Source: Pedobacter suwonensis
GTDB taxonomy: Bacteria > Bacteroidota > Bacteroidia > Sphingobacteriales > Sphingobacteriaceae
Direction of reading: 5' to 3'
Assembly: GCF_900111825.1 (NCBI RefSeq)
Contig: NZ_FOJM01000009.1
Span: 62,001 to 126,000, forward strand
Length of the DNA stretch: 64,000 bases
Within the stretch, counting starts at the first letter, position 1. Each line of letters opens with the position of its first letter. The notes below the pieces were generated by a model that saw only the letters and a program-made list of their open reading frames with translations, was not told the origin of the DNA and made no database searches. Shown here one piece after another: positions 1-10,776 of this stretch. The position numbers and the translations under genes are program-made.

Positions 1-129
1 TTATTATTTTTGTTCCATCCAAAAAATTCACTTTTTTGGCCTATAACCACAAATTAATCACAATTAATAGTATTCTTTGGGAAAGTGTATTAATATACAA
101 CACTCCGCGAAAAAGGATAAATAGCTAAG

Positions 130-2895
130 ATGAGTATTTATAACGATTATATTAAAGAGATTGAAGAACGTAAAATCCAGGGTCTTCATCCTAAACCTAT
201 TGATAGCGCCGAATTATTAAGCGAAATCATCGATCAGATCAAAAATGTAAATAATTTTAACAGGGCAGATGCTGTTAATTTTTTCATATACAATACCTTG
301 CCGGGTACCACGGCCGCAGCAGGTGTTAAAGCCCAGTTCTTAAAAGAAATTATTGCAGGTGAAACTGTTGTTGCAGAGATTACACCTGATTTTGCTTTCG
401 AGCTCTTATCTCACATGAAGGGTGGTCCTTCCATTAAAGTTTTGTTGGATATTGCCCTGGCAGACAATGGTGATAAAGCCAAAAAAGCTGCCGATGTGCT
501 CAAAACACAGGTATTCTTATACGATGCCGATACCGATCGTTTAAAGGAGGCTTACCACAACGGCAATGCCATAGCCAAAGAAATACTGGAAAGTTATGCC
601 AGAGCCGAATTTTTTACCGGATTACCTCCTGTTGCTGAAGAAATTAAAGTAGTAACCTTTATCGCGGGTATTGGCGATATTTCTACGGATTTATTATCTC
701 CGGGTAACCAGGCGCACTCGCGTTCTGATCGTGAATTACACGGTAAATGCATGATTACACCAGAGGCACAGCAGGCCATTAAAGACCTTCAGGCACAACA
801 TCCCGATAAAAGCGTGATGCTGGTAGCCGAAAAAGGTACCATGGGCGTAGGTTCTTCACGTATGTCAGGCGTAAACAATGTGGCCCTTTGGACAGGTAAA
901 AGATCAAGTCCTTATGTGCCATTTGTAAACATTGCACCAATTGTTGGTGGTACCAATGGTATTTCGCCTATTTTTTTAACCACAGTTGATGTGACAGGTG
1001 GTATTGGTATCGACCTTAAAAACTGGGTAAAGAAAACCGATGAGAATGGAAATGTAGTGCGCAATGAAAATGATGAACCGGTTTTAGAAGAAGTATATTC
1101 AGTAGCTACCGGAACGGTGCTTACCATTAATACCAGAACTAAAAAATTATATAACGGCGATCAGGAGCTGATTGATATTTCAAAAGCTTTAACGCCGCAA
1201 AAAATTGAATTCATTAAAGCGGGTGGCTCTTACGCCATCGTTTTTGGCAAGAAAATCCAAACCTTTGCGGCCAAAACTTTAGGGATAGAAGCTCCGGTTG
1301 TATTTGCTCCGGCTAAAGAAGTATCTGTTGAGGGTCAGGGTTTAACTGCTGTAGAGAAAATATTTAACAGAAATGCGGTAGGTTTAACACCAGGTAAGGT
1401 TTTACATGCCGGTTCTGATGTGCGCGTAGAAGTAAACATTGTAGGCTCGCAGGATACTACCGGTTTGATGACGGCTCAGGAATTAGAGGCTATGGCCGCA
1501 ACGGTAATTTCACCGATTGTTGACGGTGCTTACCAGTCAGGTTGCCACACGGCATCTGTATGGGATAAAAAAGCACAGGCAAACATCCCAAAACTGATGA
1601 AATTCATGAATGATTTCGGGGTGATTACGGCGCGTGACCCTAAAGGTACTTACCATTCAATGACTGATGTTATCCACAAAGTATTGAATGATATTACAAT
1701 TGATGAATGGGCAATCATCATTGGTGGCGATTCACACACCCGTATGTCAAAAGGTGTGGCTTTCGGCGCCGATTCTGGTACAGTGGCGTTGGCATTAGCT
1801 ACCGGCGAAGCCTCTATGCCGATTCCGGAATCAGTAAAAGTAACTTTCAAGGGCGAGATGAAAGCACACATGGATTTTCGTGATGTGGTACATGCCACAC
1901 AACTGCAGATGCTGCAACAGTTTGATGGCGAAAACGTATTCCAGGGCAGGATCATCGAGGTACACATCGGAACTTTACTGGCCGATCAGGCCTTTACTTT
2001 TACCGACTGGACCGCCGAAATGAAAGCAAAAGCTTCGATTTGTATTTCGCAGGATGATACTTTAATCCAATCGCTGGAAATTGCGAAAAACCGTATCCAG
2101 ATCATGATTGACAAAGGTATGGACAACCATAACCAGGTGCTTCAGGGATTGATTAACAAAGCAAACAAACGCATCGAGGAAATTAAAACCGGTATTAAAC
2201 CCGCTTTAATGCCTGATACAAATGCCAAATATTATGCAGAGGTAGTAATCGACCTGGATTTAATCAACGAACCTATGATTGCCGACCCTGATGTGAACAA
2301 TGCCGATGTTTCTAAACGTTATACGCATGATACCATCAGAGATTTAACTTTTTACGGTGGTGATAAAAAAGTAGACCTTGGTTTCGTAGGTTCTTGCATG
2401 GTACATAAAGACGATTTGAAAATCGTTTCGCAATTATTGAAAAACGTAGAGAACCAAACCGGTAAGGTAGAGTTTAAAGCACCACTGGTAGTGGCTGCTC
2501 CTACTTACAATATTATTGATGAACTGAAAGCAGAAGGCGACTGGGAATACTTACAGAAATACTCAGGATTTGAGTTTAGCGATGCCTTGCCTAAAAGTGT
2601 AGCGCGTACCGAATACGAGAACATCATGTACCTGGAGCGCCCTGGCTGTAACCTTTGCATGGGTAACCAGGAAAAAGCTGCTAAAGGTGATACTGTGATG
2701 GCTACTTCTACCCGTTTATTCCAGGGACGTGTGGTGGAAGACAGAGACGGCAAAAAAGGGGAATCATTACTGGCTTCTACCCCTGTTGTGGTGCTTTCAG
2801 CTATCCTGGGTCGTATTCCAAGCATCGAAGAGTATAAATTAGCGGTAGAGGGCATTAACTTAACCAAGTTTACCCCTATTTCTACAAAACAATAA
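130..2895 (+). CDS. acnB: Aconitate hydratase B / 2-methylisocitrate dehydratase
   Basis: A 921-residue AcnB-type aconitase, which interconverts citrate and isocitrate in the TCA cycle and in many bacteria also hydrates 2-methylaconitate. The N-terminal third has the helical repeat and swivel organisation of AcnB rather than of AcnA. The [4Fe-4S] ligands are visible as Cys756 (GSCMVH) and Cys840/Cys843 (CNLCMGN). It is somewhat longer than the enterobacterial protein (about 865 residues). The ATG follows a purine-rich but non-canonical leader, which is normal for Bacteroidota. A strong terminator follows, so it is probably transcribed separately from the second aconitase gene downstream. Identification is secure; the methylisocitrate activity is a family expectation. 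Confidence 0.96.
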   Translation: MSIYNDYIKEIEERKIQGLHPKPIDSAELLSEIIDQIKNVNNFNRADAVNFFIYNTLPGTTAAAGVKAQFLKEIIAGETVVAEITPDFAFELLSHMKGGPSIKVLLDIALADNGDKAKKAADVLKTQVFLYDADTDRLKEAYHNGNAIAKEILESYARAEFFTGLPPVAEEIKVVTFIAGIGDISTDLLSPGNQAHSRSDRELHGKCMITPEAQQAIKDLQAQHPDKSVMLVAEKGTMGVGSSRMSGVNNVALWTGKRSSPYVPFVNIAPIVGGTNGISPIFLTTVDVTGGIGIDLKNWVKKTDENGNVVRNENDEPVLEEVYSVATGTVLTINTRTKKLYNGDQELIDISKALTPQKIEFIKAGGSYAIVFGKKIQTFAAKTLGIEAPVVFAPAKEVSVEGQGLTAVEKIFNRNAVGLTPGKVLHAGSDVRVEVNIVGSQDTTGLMTAQELEAMAATVISPIVDGAYQSGCHTASVWDKKAQANIPKLMKFMNDFGVITARDPKGTYHSMTDVIHKVLNDITIDEWAIIIGGDSHTRMSKGVAFGADSGTVALALATGEASMPIPESVKVTFKGEMKAHMDFRDVVHATQLQMLQQFDGENVFQGRIIEVHIGTLLADQAFTFTDWTAEMKAKASICISQDDTLIQSLEIAKNRIQIMIDKGMDNHNQVLQGLINKANKRIEEIKTGIKPALMPDTNAKYYAEVVIDLDLINEPMIADPDVNNADVSKRYTHDTIRDLTFYGGDKKVDLGFVGSCMVHKDDLKIVSQLLKNVENQTGKVEFKAPLVVAAPTYNIIDELKAEGDWEYLQKYSGFEFSDALPKSVARTEYENIMYLERPGCNLCMGNQEKAAKGDTVMATSTRLFQGRVVEDRDGKKGESLLASTPVVVLSAILGRIPSIEEYKLAVEGINLTKFTPISTKQ

Positions 2896-2929
2896 GAAAC
2901 AAAAAAGCATATTATTTGTTAACTTTTAG

Positions 2930-2962
2930 AAAAGGCTATCGGAGAAAATCTGATAGCCTTTT
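2930..2962 (+). terminator. Intrinsic terminator after acnB
   Basis: An 11-bp perfect inverted repeat (arms AAAAGGCTATC and GATAGCCTTTT) around an 11-nt loop, ending in a short T run. It lies 35 bp past the acnB stop and separates it from the second aconitase gene. Confidence 0.85.
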
Positions 2963-3088
2963 ACTTTGCATAAATAATTGCATAGAATGGTTTTAAATAA
3001 GATATTATGACAAATCTCAAAAATTAATCTGTTTAAAATTGTTTACTTTAGAGAGTACCTTATTGATAATAATTATAAAAATTTAAGT

Positions 3089-5368
3089 ATGGCTTTTGAT
3101 ATAGACATGATTAAAAAGGTGTACGCAAACTTCGGTAGCCGCGTAGAGGCTGCACGTAAAGTTGTGGGCAGACCTTTAACATTATCTGAAAAAATATTGT
3201 ATGCACACCTTTGGGATGGAGATCCTAAAAAGGCGTTTAAGCGTGGATCTGATTATGTAGACTTTGCACCAGACCGCGTAGCGATGCAGGATGCTACCGC
3301 GCAGATGGCTTTATTGCAATTTATGCAGGCGGGCCGTCCGAAGGTTGCTGTGCCTTCTACTGTACATTGCGATCACTTAATTACAGCCAAAGAAGGCGCG
3401 GCGATAGATTTACCTCACGCCAAAACGGAAAGTGCAGAGGTTTTTGATTTCTTATCATCTGTATCCAACAAATATGGTATCGGTTTCTGGAAACCAGGCG
3501 CTGGTATCATCCACCAGGTAGTACTGGAGAATTATGCTTTCCCGGGTGGAATGATGATCGGTACCGATTCGCACACGGTAAATGCCGGCGGTTTAGGCAT
3601 GGTGGCTATTGGTGTTGGTGGTGCTGATGCCTGTGATGTAATGGCGGGTTTACCGTGGGAACTAAAATTCCCTAAATTGATCGGGGTAAAACTAACTGGT
3701 AAATTAAACGGCTGGACGGCTGCCAAAGATGTGATTTTGAAAGTAGCTGGTATTTTAACCGTAAAAGGTGGTACCGGAGCTATTGTAGAATATTTCGGCG
3801 ATGGTGCTACTTCCATGAGCTGTACCGGTAAAGGTACCATTTGTAACATGGGTGCCGAAATTGGTGCAACCACATCTACTTTTGGTTACGATGAGAGTAT
3901 GGAACGTTACCTACGCGCTACCAACCGAAACGAAGTGGCAGATGAGGCAAATAAAATTGCTGCTTATTTGACCGGTGACCCGGAAGTTTATGCCGATCCT
4001 GAAAATTATTTCGATCAGGTGATTGAGATTGATTTAGATACCTTGGAACCTTACTTAAACGGCCCTTTTACACCAGATTTAGCTACTCCGGTTTCTCAAA
4101 TGAAAACGGAAGCAGAGAAAAATGGCTGGCCATTAAAAGTAGAATGGGGTTTAATCGGTTCTTGTACCAACTCTTCATACGAAGATTTATCGAGAGCAGC
4201 TTCTATTGCCAACCAGGCCATTGCTAAAGGTTTAACCACCAAAGCAGAGTTTGGTATTAACCCGGGTTCTGAGCAGGTGCGTTATACTGCAGACCGTGAT
4301 GGTTATTTAAAAATTTTCGAAGATTTGAATGCAACAATATTTACCAATGCCTGCGGTCCATGTATTGGTATGTGGGACCGTACAGGTGCAGAGAAAGCAG
4401 AAAAAAACACCATTGTACACTCATTTAACAGAAACTTTGCTAAACGCGCCGATGGTAACCCGAATACTTTCGCTTTTGTAGCTTCACCAGAAATGGTGGC
4501 AGCCATTGCCATTTCGGGTAATTTAGGATTTAACCCATTAACAGATACCTTAACTAACGATAAAGGTGAGCAGGTTAAATTAGACCCGCCTACCGGTTAT
4601 GAATTGCCAACCAAAGGTTTCGCGGTAGAAGACGCAGGTTTCCAGGCACCGGCAGCCGACGGCTCGCAGGTACAGGTTTTGGTTTCGCCAACTTCGCATC
4701 GTTTACAATTGTTAGATCCGTTTGCACCCTGGGAAGGCACAGACCTGAAAGGGCTTAAACTACTGATCAAAGCTAAAGGTAAATGTACAACCGACCATAT
4801 TTCTATGGCAGGCCCATGGTTAAAGTTCCGTGGCCACCTGGATAATATCTCTAACAATATGCTAATTGGTGCAGTAAACTATTTTAACGATAAAACAGAT
4901 ACCGTTAAAAACCAGTTAACTGGCGAGTATGGTCCGGTACCAGCTACACAACGCGATTATAAAGCTGCTGGTTTGGGCTCAATCGTAGTGGGTGATGAAA
5001 ACTACGGCGAAGGCTCATCACGTGAGCATGCAGCCATGGAGCCACGTCACCTGGGCGTACGTGCCGTATTGGTAAAATCTTTTGCCCGTATCCACGAAAC
5101 CAACCTTAAAAAACAAGGTATGTTGGCCTTAACTTTTGCCGATAAAGATGATTACGATAAAATTTTAGAAGGTGATACGGTAGACATTTTAGGTTTAACC
5201 GAGTTTGCTCCTGACCAACCGTTAACACTGGTATTACACCATGAAGATGGTACTACAGAGCAGTTTGCTGTTAACCATAGTTATAATGCACAACAAATTG
5301 AGTGGTTTAAAGCTGGTGGTGCGTTGAACATCATCAGGGCTGAAGCAGCGGCGAAGGCAGCGTTATAG
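3089..5368 (+). CDS. Aconitate hydratase (AcnA/mitochondrial type)
   Basis: A 759-residue aconitase of the AcnA/mitochondrial-like subfamily, catalysing citrate to isocitrate. The iron-sulfur ligands are Cys359 (GSCTNSS) and Cys422/Cys425 (ACGPCIG). The C-terminal swivel domain carries the conserved [15 protein letters not shown] segment. It follows acnB in the same direction but has its own leader of almost 200 bp and its own terminator, so the two are likely regulated independently. The two enzymes have different domain order and are not tandem duplicates. The ATG at 3089 is the natural start of the family's N-terminus. Confidence 0.95.
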   Translation: MAFDIDMIKKVYANFGSRVEAARKVVGRPLTLSEKILYAHLWDGDPKKAFKRGSDYVDFAPDRVAMQDATAQMALLQFMQAGRPKVAVPSTVHCDHLITAKEGAAIDLPHAKTESAEVFDFLSSVSNKYGIGFWKPGAGIIHQVVLENYAFPGGMMIGTDSHTVNAGGLGMVAIGVGGADACDVMAGLPWELKFPKLIGVKLTGKLNGWTAAKDVILKVAGILTVKGGTGAIVEYFGDGATSMSCTGKGTICNMGAEIGATTSTFGYDESMERYLRATNRNEVADEANKIAAYLTGDPEVYADPENYFDQVIEIDLDTLEPYLNGPFTPDLATPVSQMKTEAEKNGWPLKVEWGLIGSCTNSSYEDLSRAASIANQAIAKGLTTKAEFGINPGSEQVRYTADRDGYLKIFEDLNATIFTNACGPCIGMWDRTGAEKAEKNTIVHSFNRNFAKRADGNPNTFAFVASPEMVAAIAISGNLGFNPLTDTLTNDKGEQVKLDPPTGYELPTKGFAVEDAGFQAPAADGSQVQVLVSPTSHRLQLLDPFAPWEGTDLKGLKLLIKAKGKCTTDHISMAGPWLKFRGHLDNISNNMLIGAVNYFNDKTDTVKNQLTGEYGPVPATQRDYKAAGLGSIVVGDENYGEGSSREHAAMEPRHLGVRAVLVKSFARIHETNLKKQGMLALTFADKDDYDKILEGDTVDILGLTEFAPDQPLTLVLHHEDGTTEQFAVNHSYNAQQIEWFKAGGALNIIRAEAAAKAAL

Positions 5369-5392
5369 TCTGAAGTCCGCATGTAGGATATC

Positions 5393-5426
5393 AATCCCGT
5401 TTTGTTAAGTCAAAACGGGATTTTTT
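5393..5426 (+). terminator. Intrinsic terminator after the second aconitase gene
   Basis: A 12-bp perfect inverted repeat (arms AATCCCGTTTTG and CAAAACGGGATT), loop TTAAGT, followed by a T tract. It lies 25 bp after the stop codon. Confidence 0.9.
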
Positions 5427-5455
5427 GCTAAAACTCATTACCCTGGTATTATAGA

Positions 5456-5521
5456 CGTCACCCTGAATTTATTTCAGGGTCTTTCCTGCTAAAAAGATGC
5501 TGAAACAAGTTCAGCATGACG
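5456..5521. repeat. 66-bp dispersed intergenic repeat, copy 1
   Basis: A 66-bp element bounded by CGTCA and TGACG. It contains two hairpins: CCCTGAA/TTCAGGG and ATGCTGAA/TTCAGCAT. A second copy of the same length lies in opposite orientation at 54813-54878. Both copies are intergenic. I recall similar elements in other Pedobacter and Flavobacteriia genomes, but this was not searched. Confidence 0.75.
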
Positions 5522-5583
5522 ATTGCCTTAGGAATATGTATTAAAAACTTTCTCAAAATAAAGGAAAGATAACAAGATTAAAT

Positions 5584-6021
5584 CTACTCAAACTCATATC
5601 CACAATCATAACAATGATGGCACTTATTGGCTTTAATTGGGGTAGTAAAAGTTAAAAAAGCTAGTATGGTAGCCCAAAGACTATATTTTTTATCGGTTGC
5701 CATACCATAGCCTACGTTGGTAGAGCCGCATTTTTCGCAAACGGTTTTACCTTCGGCTGATTTTCCTTCACCGGTAATTTCATCTGTTGATTCAAAATCC
5801 AAACTATTGTCTTCAGCCAACAAAGCATTAATGGCTTCCACATCGCGTTCAAAAACAATGAGTTTAACACCACCAATGGCCTGGTTGTAGAGCGGCTGGA
5901 TTGTGGAAACATTTTCATCAGCCAGGAAACAGGCAAATCCGCTATCTTCCAATTTGGCTTTTATGATATTGGCCTCCATCGGGTTGTAATAGGTGCTATA
6001 AACTACGGTTCTATCGTCCAT
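5584..6021 (-). CDS. DUF2007-type protein with C-terminal zinc-binding motifs
   Basis: About 145 residues. The N-terminal half fits the DUF2007 'putative signal transducing protein' family: it opens with a short strand and a helix containing EANIIKAKLEDSGF, then IGGVKLIVFERDVEAINALL. The C-terminal half has CEKCGS and CHHCYDCGYEF, cysteine pairs that look like a small zinc ribbon. I chose the ATG at 6021 because family members start just before the VVYSTYYNPMEA-type strand; an upstream in-frame start would add 16 atypical residues. It lies 48 bp downstream of the beta-glucosidase gene on the same strand and may be co-transcribed. Function is unknown. Confidence 0.75.
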   Translation of the reverse strand: MDDRTVVYSTYYNPMEANIIKAKLEDSGFACFLADENVSTIQPLYNQAIGGVKLIVFERDVEAINALLAEDNSLDFESTDEITGEGKSAEGKTVCEKCGSTNVGYGMATDKKYSLWATILAFLTFTTPIKANKCHHCYDCGYEFE

Positions 6022-6069
6022 ATTCCAAACATAAGAATTTGTTTTATAATCAGAACGGCTGAGAATCAA

Positions 6070-7407
6070 TTATGTTTTGAGAAATTCTTTCCACCAGTAG
6101 CCCGAATCTTTAATGGTACGTTCCTGGGTTTTAAAATCATTATAAACCAGCCCAAATCTGGCGGTGAAACCCTCTGCCCATTCAAAATTATCCATTAATG
6201 TCCAGGCCATGTAACCCGCGATATTTACTCCTTCATTTTTTAGTTTGAGCAGTGCTGAAACGTAAAGTTTAAAATATTCTATCCGTTCTGGATCATTTAC
6301 ACGCTTATCAATCAATTTATCGTGGTAGGCAGCGCCATTTTCGGTAATGATAATATTTTTGATGGCCGGATAGGCTGCAAACTGTGTTACAATATTGTAA
6401 AAGCTATCGGCATTAATTTCCCAACCCATTGCCGTATGTGGCTTTTTTCTGCTCTTGGCTTTCACTTCCCAGGCCTGGATGACCGGGATGAAAGCATTGT
6501 ATTTCACCGTTAACGGAAAATAGTTTTGAAGACCGACAAAATCAAAGTCGAACTTCATCCTTTCCTGCAATCGCCAGGTACCATACTCAATCTGGAATTT
6601 TTCAAGTACATCCCAATCTGCCGTAGGAAAACCCAGGCCTAAGGTAGGCTCTACAAACAAACGGTTCATTAAACAATCTATCCGCTTTGCAGCCAGTACA
6701 TCATTATCGCTTTCGGTATAAGGGATTATTTCTGAGCAGGAATATGTAGTTCCGATGTTAGCATTGGCCACCTCGGCACGTAAAATTTTGGCGCCATCGG
6801 CCTGTGCTAAAGCCGTATGCAATACTGCAGGAAAGAAATTGGTCAAGCCTGTTTTCCCCGGCGCATGTATTCCAAGCATATAACCCAATGAAGTATAACC
6901 AAAAGGTTCATTCAGTACGATCCAGTTTTTTACTTTATCGCCATATTCTAGTGCACAGATCGTAACAAAGGCATTAAAGGCTGCATTAATGCTAAAGCTC
7001 GTCCATCCACCCTCGTCTTCTAACGCCTGGGGCAAATCCCAGTGATAGAGTGTAACATAAGGTGTGATTCCTTGTGATAAACATTCATCAATAAGATGAT
7101 GGTAAAAACGGATGCCTTCCTCGTTTACTTCGCCTCTTCCATTGGGCAAAATCCTTGCCCAGGCGATAGAAAACCTGAACACACTAAATCCCAGATATTT
7201 AACGAGCGCAACATCTTCGGCATAACGATGATAAAAATCGCAGGCAGGATCTAATTTATGGTTCTTTTTAATCTTTCCGTTTTTTGCCGTAAAGGTATCC
7301 CAGATGGATGGGCCTTTACCGTGCTGTGTTGCTGTACCTTCTATCTGCGCCGCAGCAGTCGCTACTCCCCACAAAAAATCCGAACCAAAATCACTTGCTT
7401 TAACCAT
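6070..7407 (-). CDS. GH1 family beta-glucosidase
   Basis: A 445-residue glycoside hydrolase family 1 enzyme, typical in length. GH1 enzymes hydrolyse terminal beta-glucosyl (sometimes beta-galactosyl or 6-phospho) residues with retention. Both catalytic glutamates are present: acid/base Glu167 in NEPF and nucleophile Glu356 in TENG. The N-terminal FLWGVATAAAQIEG and the C-terminal WTLMDNFEWAEGF aglycone-site segment are intact. There is no signal peptide, so it should be cytoplasmic and act on imported oligosaccharides. No transporter or regulator is adjacent apart from the small DUF2007 gene downstream, so the substrate cannot be inferred from context. Confidence 0.93.
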   Translation of the reverse strand: MVKASDFGSDFLWGVATAAAQIEGTATQHGKGPSIWDTFTAKNGKIKKNHKLDPACDFYHRYAEDVALVKYLGFSVFRFSIAWARILPNGRGEVNEEGIRFYHHLIDECLSQGITPYVTLYHWDLPQALEDEGGWTSFSINAAFNAFVTICALEYGDKVKNWIVLNEPFGYTSLGYMLGIHAPGKTGLTNFFPAVLHTALAQADGAKILRAEVANANIGTTYSCSEIIPYTESDNDVLAAKRIDCLMNRLFVEPTLGLGFPTADWDVLEKFQIEYGTWRLQERMKFDFDFVGLQNYFPLTVKYNAFIPVIQAWEVKAKSRKKPHTAMGWEINADSFYNIVTQFAAYPAIKNIIITENGAAYHDKLIDKRVNDPERIEYFKLYVSALLKLKNEGVNIAGYMAWTLMDNFEWAEGFTARFGLVYNDFKTQERTIKDSGYWWKEFLKT

Positions 7408-7506
7408 TGTTTACCGATTAATTGCCATAAGTTGCGAGTTTAATATTAACAAATCATTAACAAGCAAAATGATTCAAAATAAAAACAATTTTTAATATTT
7501 TTACCC

Positions 7507-10047
7507 ATGCGCTACTCATTCATTTCTTTTTTATTGGTATTACTAAATCTCGCTGCCTTTGGGAAATTTGCGCCACCTCTTAATGATGAACTGATAAATG
7601 CCATAAATATTACCAATACGAGTGCATATTGTAGTGCGGATGCCGAATTTAACAATTTAGAAGCTACAGCAAGTAACTATAATAAGGCCCTAAACTGGCC
7701 ATCGGTTGGAAAAGATGTATGGTATAAGTTTACCGCATCTAAGTTTGATGTTAATATTTCTGTTAGCGGAAAAATTGATGCCGCTAGTAAAAATACCCTG
7801 ATTGCCCCATTGGTGGCCCTATATTCGTTTGATGCGGCAACAGGCTCGATAAGCGAGCAGTCTGGCTCGCAAGCCACATCAAATAATGTTATTTCATTAT
7901 ACAAAGGTGCTTTAACAGTGGGCCAGGTATACTACGTTAGGGTAAGTGCAGCGAACGATGCTACCGGTACCTTTAAACTTTGTATTGATAATTATTTTCC
8001 ACCCATACAACCGGGGCAAGATTGTGGAACCTTCTCGGTCCTATGCACAAAAGAAACCTTTACTCAGCTTAATGTAACGGGAGCAGGAGCGAACAATCAA
8101 GAATCGGCCGGAACCTGCCTGGGTAAAGAATCTAACTCCGCCTGGTATATGTTTAAAGCTTCCAAGCCCGGTGATTTGACTTTTGTAATCACGCCTACGG
8201 TAACCTCAAATGATATTGACTGGATTTTTTATGATTTAGGCATAAACGGAGATTGCAGTAAAGTAAGTGGCGCAACAGCTATACGTTGTGCATCGGGCAG
8301 TGGTGTAGATTGCAGTCCTTCTTATTATAAAACCGGCCTGAGCATGACGGAAACAGATTTAACTGAAGCATCAGGATGCCCTGCTGGTCAAAATGGCTTT
8401 GTGAAATACGTAGAGCTCGAACAGGATCATGTTTATGCGCTACTCATCGATAATTACTCGGGAGGGAATAATGGCTTTACTTTGGAATTCGGTGGTACGG
8501 CAGATTTCGCGGGTCCAACTGCCGAAATTGATGTGCAAAAGTTAAATCCATGTACCAACAGCCAGGCCTACATTTTTGAAAGCAGAGCATCAAACTTCGC
8601 CACCTTAAAATGGTCTTTTGGCGAAGGGGCAAGCCTGGCTTCTGCCACCACAGCAGGGCCACATACTATAACATATAATACACCTGGCGAGAAAATTGTG
8701 GTTTTAGAAGCCAAAGGTACAAACGGTTGCAATGTAGTGACCACGCAAACTTTTATTGTAGCAAATACACCTGAAAAACCAGCAATAAGCGCATCAAATG
8801 TGAATTTATGCCAGGGGGACGTACTAAAACTAAGTACTCCCTTTTTAAATTTGGCGAGCTACCACTGGTCAGGCCCAAACAATTTTAATTCGACAAGCCA
8901 AAATCCCGAAATTCCGGCAATCGGACCTGAGATAGCTGGTACCTACAAGCTTTATGTTCAGGTTGGGGATTGTGTGAGTGAGGTAAATTCGGTGGAAATC
9001 TTATCGGTCGATTTAAAACCTGAAGCAATGTTTTCGATTGAGGTGAATAATAAGTGCGAAACCCACCAATCTTTTTCTTTTATCAATGCCTCTAAAAATT
9101 ATACAAAGCTTACCTGGGATTTTGGCCAGGGAATAAAAAACCAGGTTGCCACGGGTAACGAGAGCAAAACAATAACCTTTACCAACCCTGGACTCAAAAC
9201 AATCACGCTAACAGTTGAAACCAATAATGGCTGCCTATCAACTTTTACAAAAGACATTTTAGTAGAAGTGAAACCGGAAAAACCAGAAATAACTATTAAT
9301 CAACCTGCTTTTTGTTTAAAAGATATTATAAAATTATCGGTACCGGCACAAGAGGGGATCACTTATGCGTGGACCGGGCCAAACAATTATTTTGCCAGCA
9401 CAAATGCCATTGAAATTCCGATAACAGATTTTAACCTGGCAGGAGAATATCAGGTTGTATTAACATCAGGATCTTGTAGCTCTGCCCCTGCAACTATCGT
9501 CATTCCGGCTATTGCCAGAATTCCAATTGCTAACTTTTATACCGAACCCTCTTTTAATGTAAAATTTTCGGCTCCTGTACCCATAACATTTATCAATACC
9601 TCAGTTGACGGGGATTTTTATGAATGGCGTTTTGGTGACGGTTTTAGCTCCTCGGAAAAAAGCCCAACCCATATTTATCAAACCGATGGGGTATTCCGAA
9701 TTACTTTAACTGCATTTTCTAAAAACGGGTGCTCTAATTCGGTCACCCAAGGCGATCTGATTATCAAAAAGAATACATCTACATTTGTTCCCAATGCGTT
9801 TTCGCCAAATGGTGATGGGATTAATGACGAATTGGTTATTGGTGTAACCAACCTCAAAAAGTATAACATTCATATTTACAATCGTTTTGGCACCCAAATA
9901 TTCTTTAGCAATAACATATTTGAAAATTGGAATGGCACTTATAAGGGGAACGAACTGCCAGTTGGTGTTTATTATTACATCATTTCTGGCCTTGACTTAT
10001 CAAATAAAAATATTAAATATTCAGGCTCAGTAACATTAATCAGGTAA
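7507..10047 (+). CDS. Secreted PKD-domain protein with T9SS type B sorting domain
   Basis: An 846-residue exported protein. It has an N-terminal signal peptide (about 18 residues), then Cys-containing beta domains, then several PKD/Ig-like modules. The clearest PKD signature is FINTSVDGDFYEWRFGDG near residue 700, with related modules around 370 and 530. The C-terminal stretch from about residue 760 (VPNAFSPNGDGINDEL to the end) is the gliding-motility-associated type B sorting domain used by type IX secretion. The product is therefore expected on the cell surface or secreted. No PorP-like partner gene is adjacent, although type B CTD proteins often have one nearby. The ligand or role is not visible. 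Confidence 0.9.
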   Translation: MRYSFISFLLVLLNLAAFGKFAPPLNDELINAINITNTSAYCSADAEFNNLEATASNYNKALNWPSVGKDVWYKFTASKFDVNISVSGKIDAASKNTLIAPLVALYSFDAATGSISEQSGSQATSNNVISLYKGALTVGQVYYVRVSAANDATGTFKLCIDNYFPPIQPGQDCGTFSVLCTKETFTQLNVTGAGANNQESAGTCLGKESNSAWYMFKASKPGDLTFVITPTVTSNDIDWIFYDLGINGDCSKVSGATAIRCASGSGVDCSPSYYKTGLSMTETDLTEASGCPAGQNGFVKYVELEQDHVYALLIDNYSGGNNGFTLEFGGTADFAGPTAEIDVQKLNPCTNSQAYIFESRASNFATLKWSFGEGASLASATTAGPHTITYNTPGEKIVVLEAKGTNGCNVVTTQTFIVANTPEKPAISASNVNLCQGDVLKLSTPFLNLASYHWSGPNNFNSTSQNPEIPAIGPEIAGTYKLYVQVGDCVSEVNSVEILSVDLKPEAMFSIEVNNKCETHQSFSFINASKNYTKLTWDFGQGIKNQVATGNESKTITFTNPGLKTITLTVETNNGCLSTFTKDILVEVKPEKPEITINQPAFCLKDIIKLSVPAQEGITYAWTGPNNYFASTNAIEIPITDFNLAGEYQVVLTSGSCSSAPATIVIPAIARIPIANFYTEPSFNVKFSAPVPITFINTSVDGDFYEWRFGDGFSSSEKSPTHIYQTDGVFRITLTAFSKNGCSNSVTQGDLIIKKNTSTFVPNAFSPNGDGINDELVIGVTNLKKYNIHIYNRFGTQIFFSNNIFENWNGTYKGNELPVGVYYYIISGLDLSNKNIKYSGSVTLIR

Positions 10048-10105
10048 CTTGTCAAAATACCTTGATTTGATCTAAAGCTGGATGATCGAATAAAATATTT
10101 TCTTA

Positions 10106-10129
10106 GTGCCAGATGGTAACATCAGACAC
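10106..10129 (+). repeat. GTAA-loop hairpin, copy A
   Basis: Arms GTGCCAGATG and CATCAGACAC around a GTAA loop, with two mismatches in a 10-bp stem. It lies between convergent genes and is followed by ACCAC, as is copy B at 26893. Compared with copies B and D, stem pairs change on both sides together. Confidence 0.65.
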
Positions 10130-10167
10130 CACAATTAGCTAAATTCACAATTATTGATCAGCTAATT

Positions 10168-10599
10168 CTAAACGAATTCAGTCTGGCTGTCTTCATTCCT
10201 TAGCGGATAAGTTCTCATGCTGATAATGGTAATGAGAAACGTAGGTCCATAGGTAATCACAAATTCATCAATTGAAAGGTACCTTAATTTTCCAAATAAC
10301 AATAGGTACACCAAAAAGATGATAACTGACGCAACAAAGGCTTTACCTGCAATAGTGCGTTTATTATAAACAATCTTAGTTTTACCATTAATCTTCCTCA
10401 TGTTAAATAAAAGTGCACAAAAAGTTAATAAAAGGAATACGCCAGCGTCTTTTATATCAAGATTAACGTTGAAATTGTAGTTTGCAGATACAAGCGACAG
10501 CAGATTTATATACCCCATCATAATCACAAAAGTGATAGGGAGGCAAAACAATAAAGTAGTTAATGTTACTTTTAAGGAATAATTGAGTGCTTCTTTCAT
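10168..10599 (-). CDS. Hypothetical four-helix membrane protein
   Basis: A 143-residue protein not recognised as a named family. Four hydrophobic segments are visible at about residues 10-35, 50-65, 85-105 and 112-128, separated by short polar loops including a basic MRKINGKTK stretch. The C-terminus is charged (NEDSQTEF). It stands alone, convergent with the T9SS protein gene and with about 180 bp before the MutS-like gene downstream. The ATG at 10599 gives a normal membrane-protein start. Coding is supported by length, hydrophobic pattern and Bacteroidota-like codon use; function is unknown. Confidence 0.65.
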   Translation of the reverse strand: MKEALNYSLKVTLTTLLFCLPITFVIMMGYINLLSLVSANYNFNVNLDIKDAGVFLLLTFCALLFNMRKINGKTKIVYNKRTIAGKAFVASVIIFLVYLLLFGKLRYLSIDEFVITYGPTFLITIISMRTYPLRNEDSQTEFV

Positions 10600-10776
10600 A
10601 GCGTATTTAATTTAGATTGAGCTTAGGTGTACTAAGATACAAATTCTCTGATTTTTTCGCTACGTTTTTAGTACAGTCTGGTTTTAAGCGGTCTGATTGA
10701 TCAAACTATTTTTTGTTACAAGATAAGATGGTCAGATCTTACCCCACTTACAGCTGGCAAAATCTGGAATCATTTA

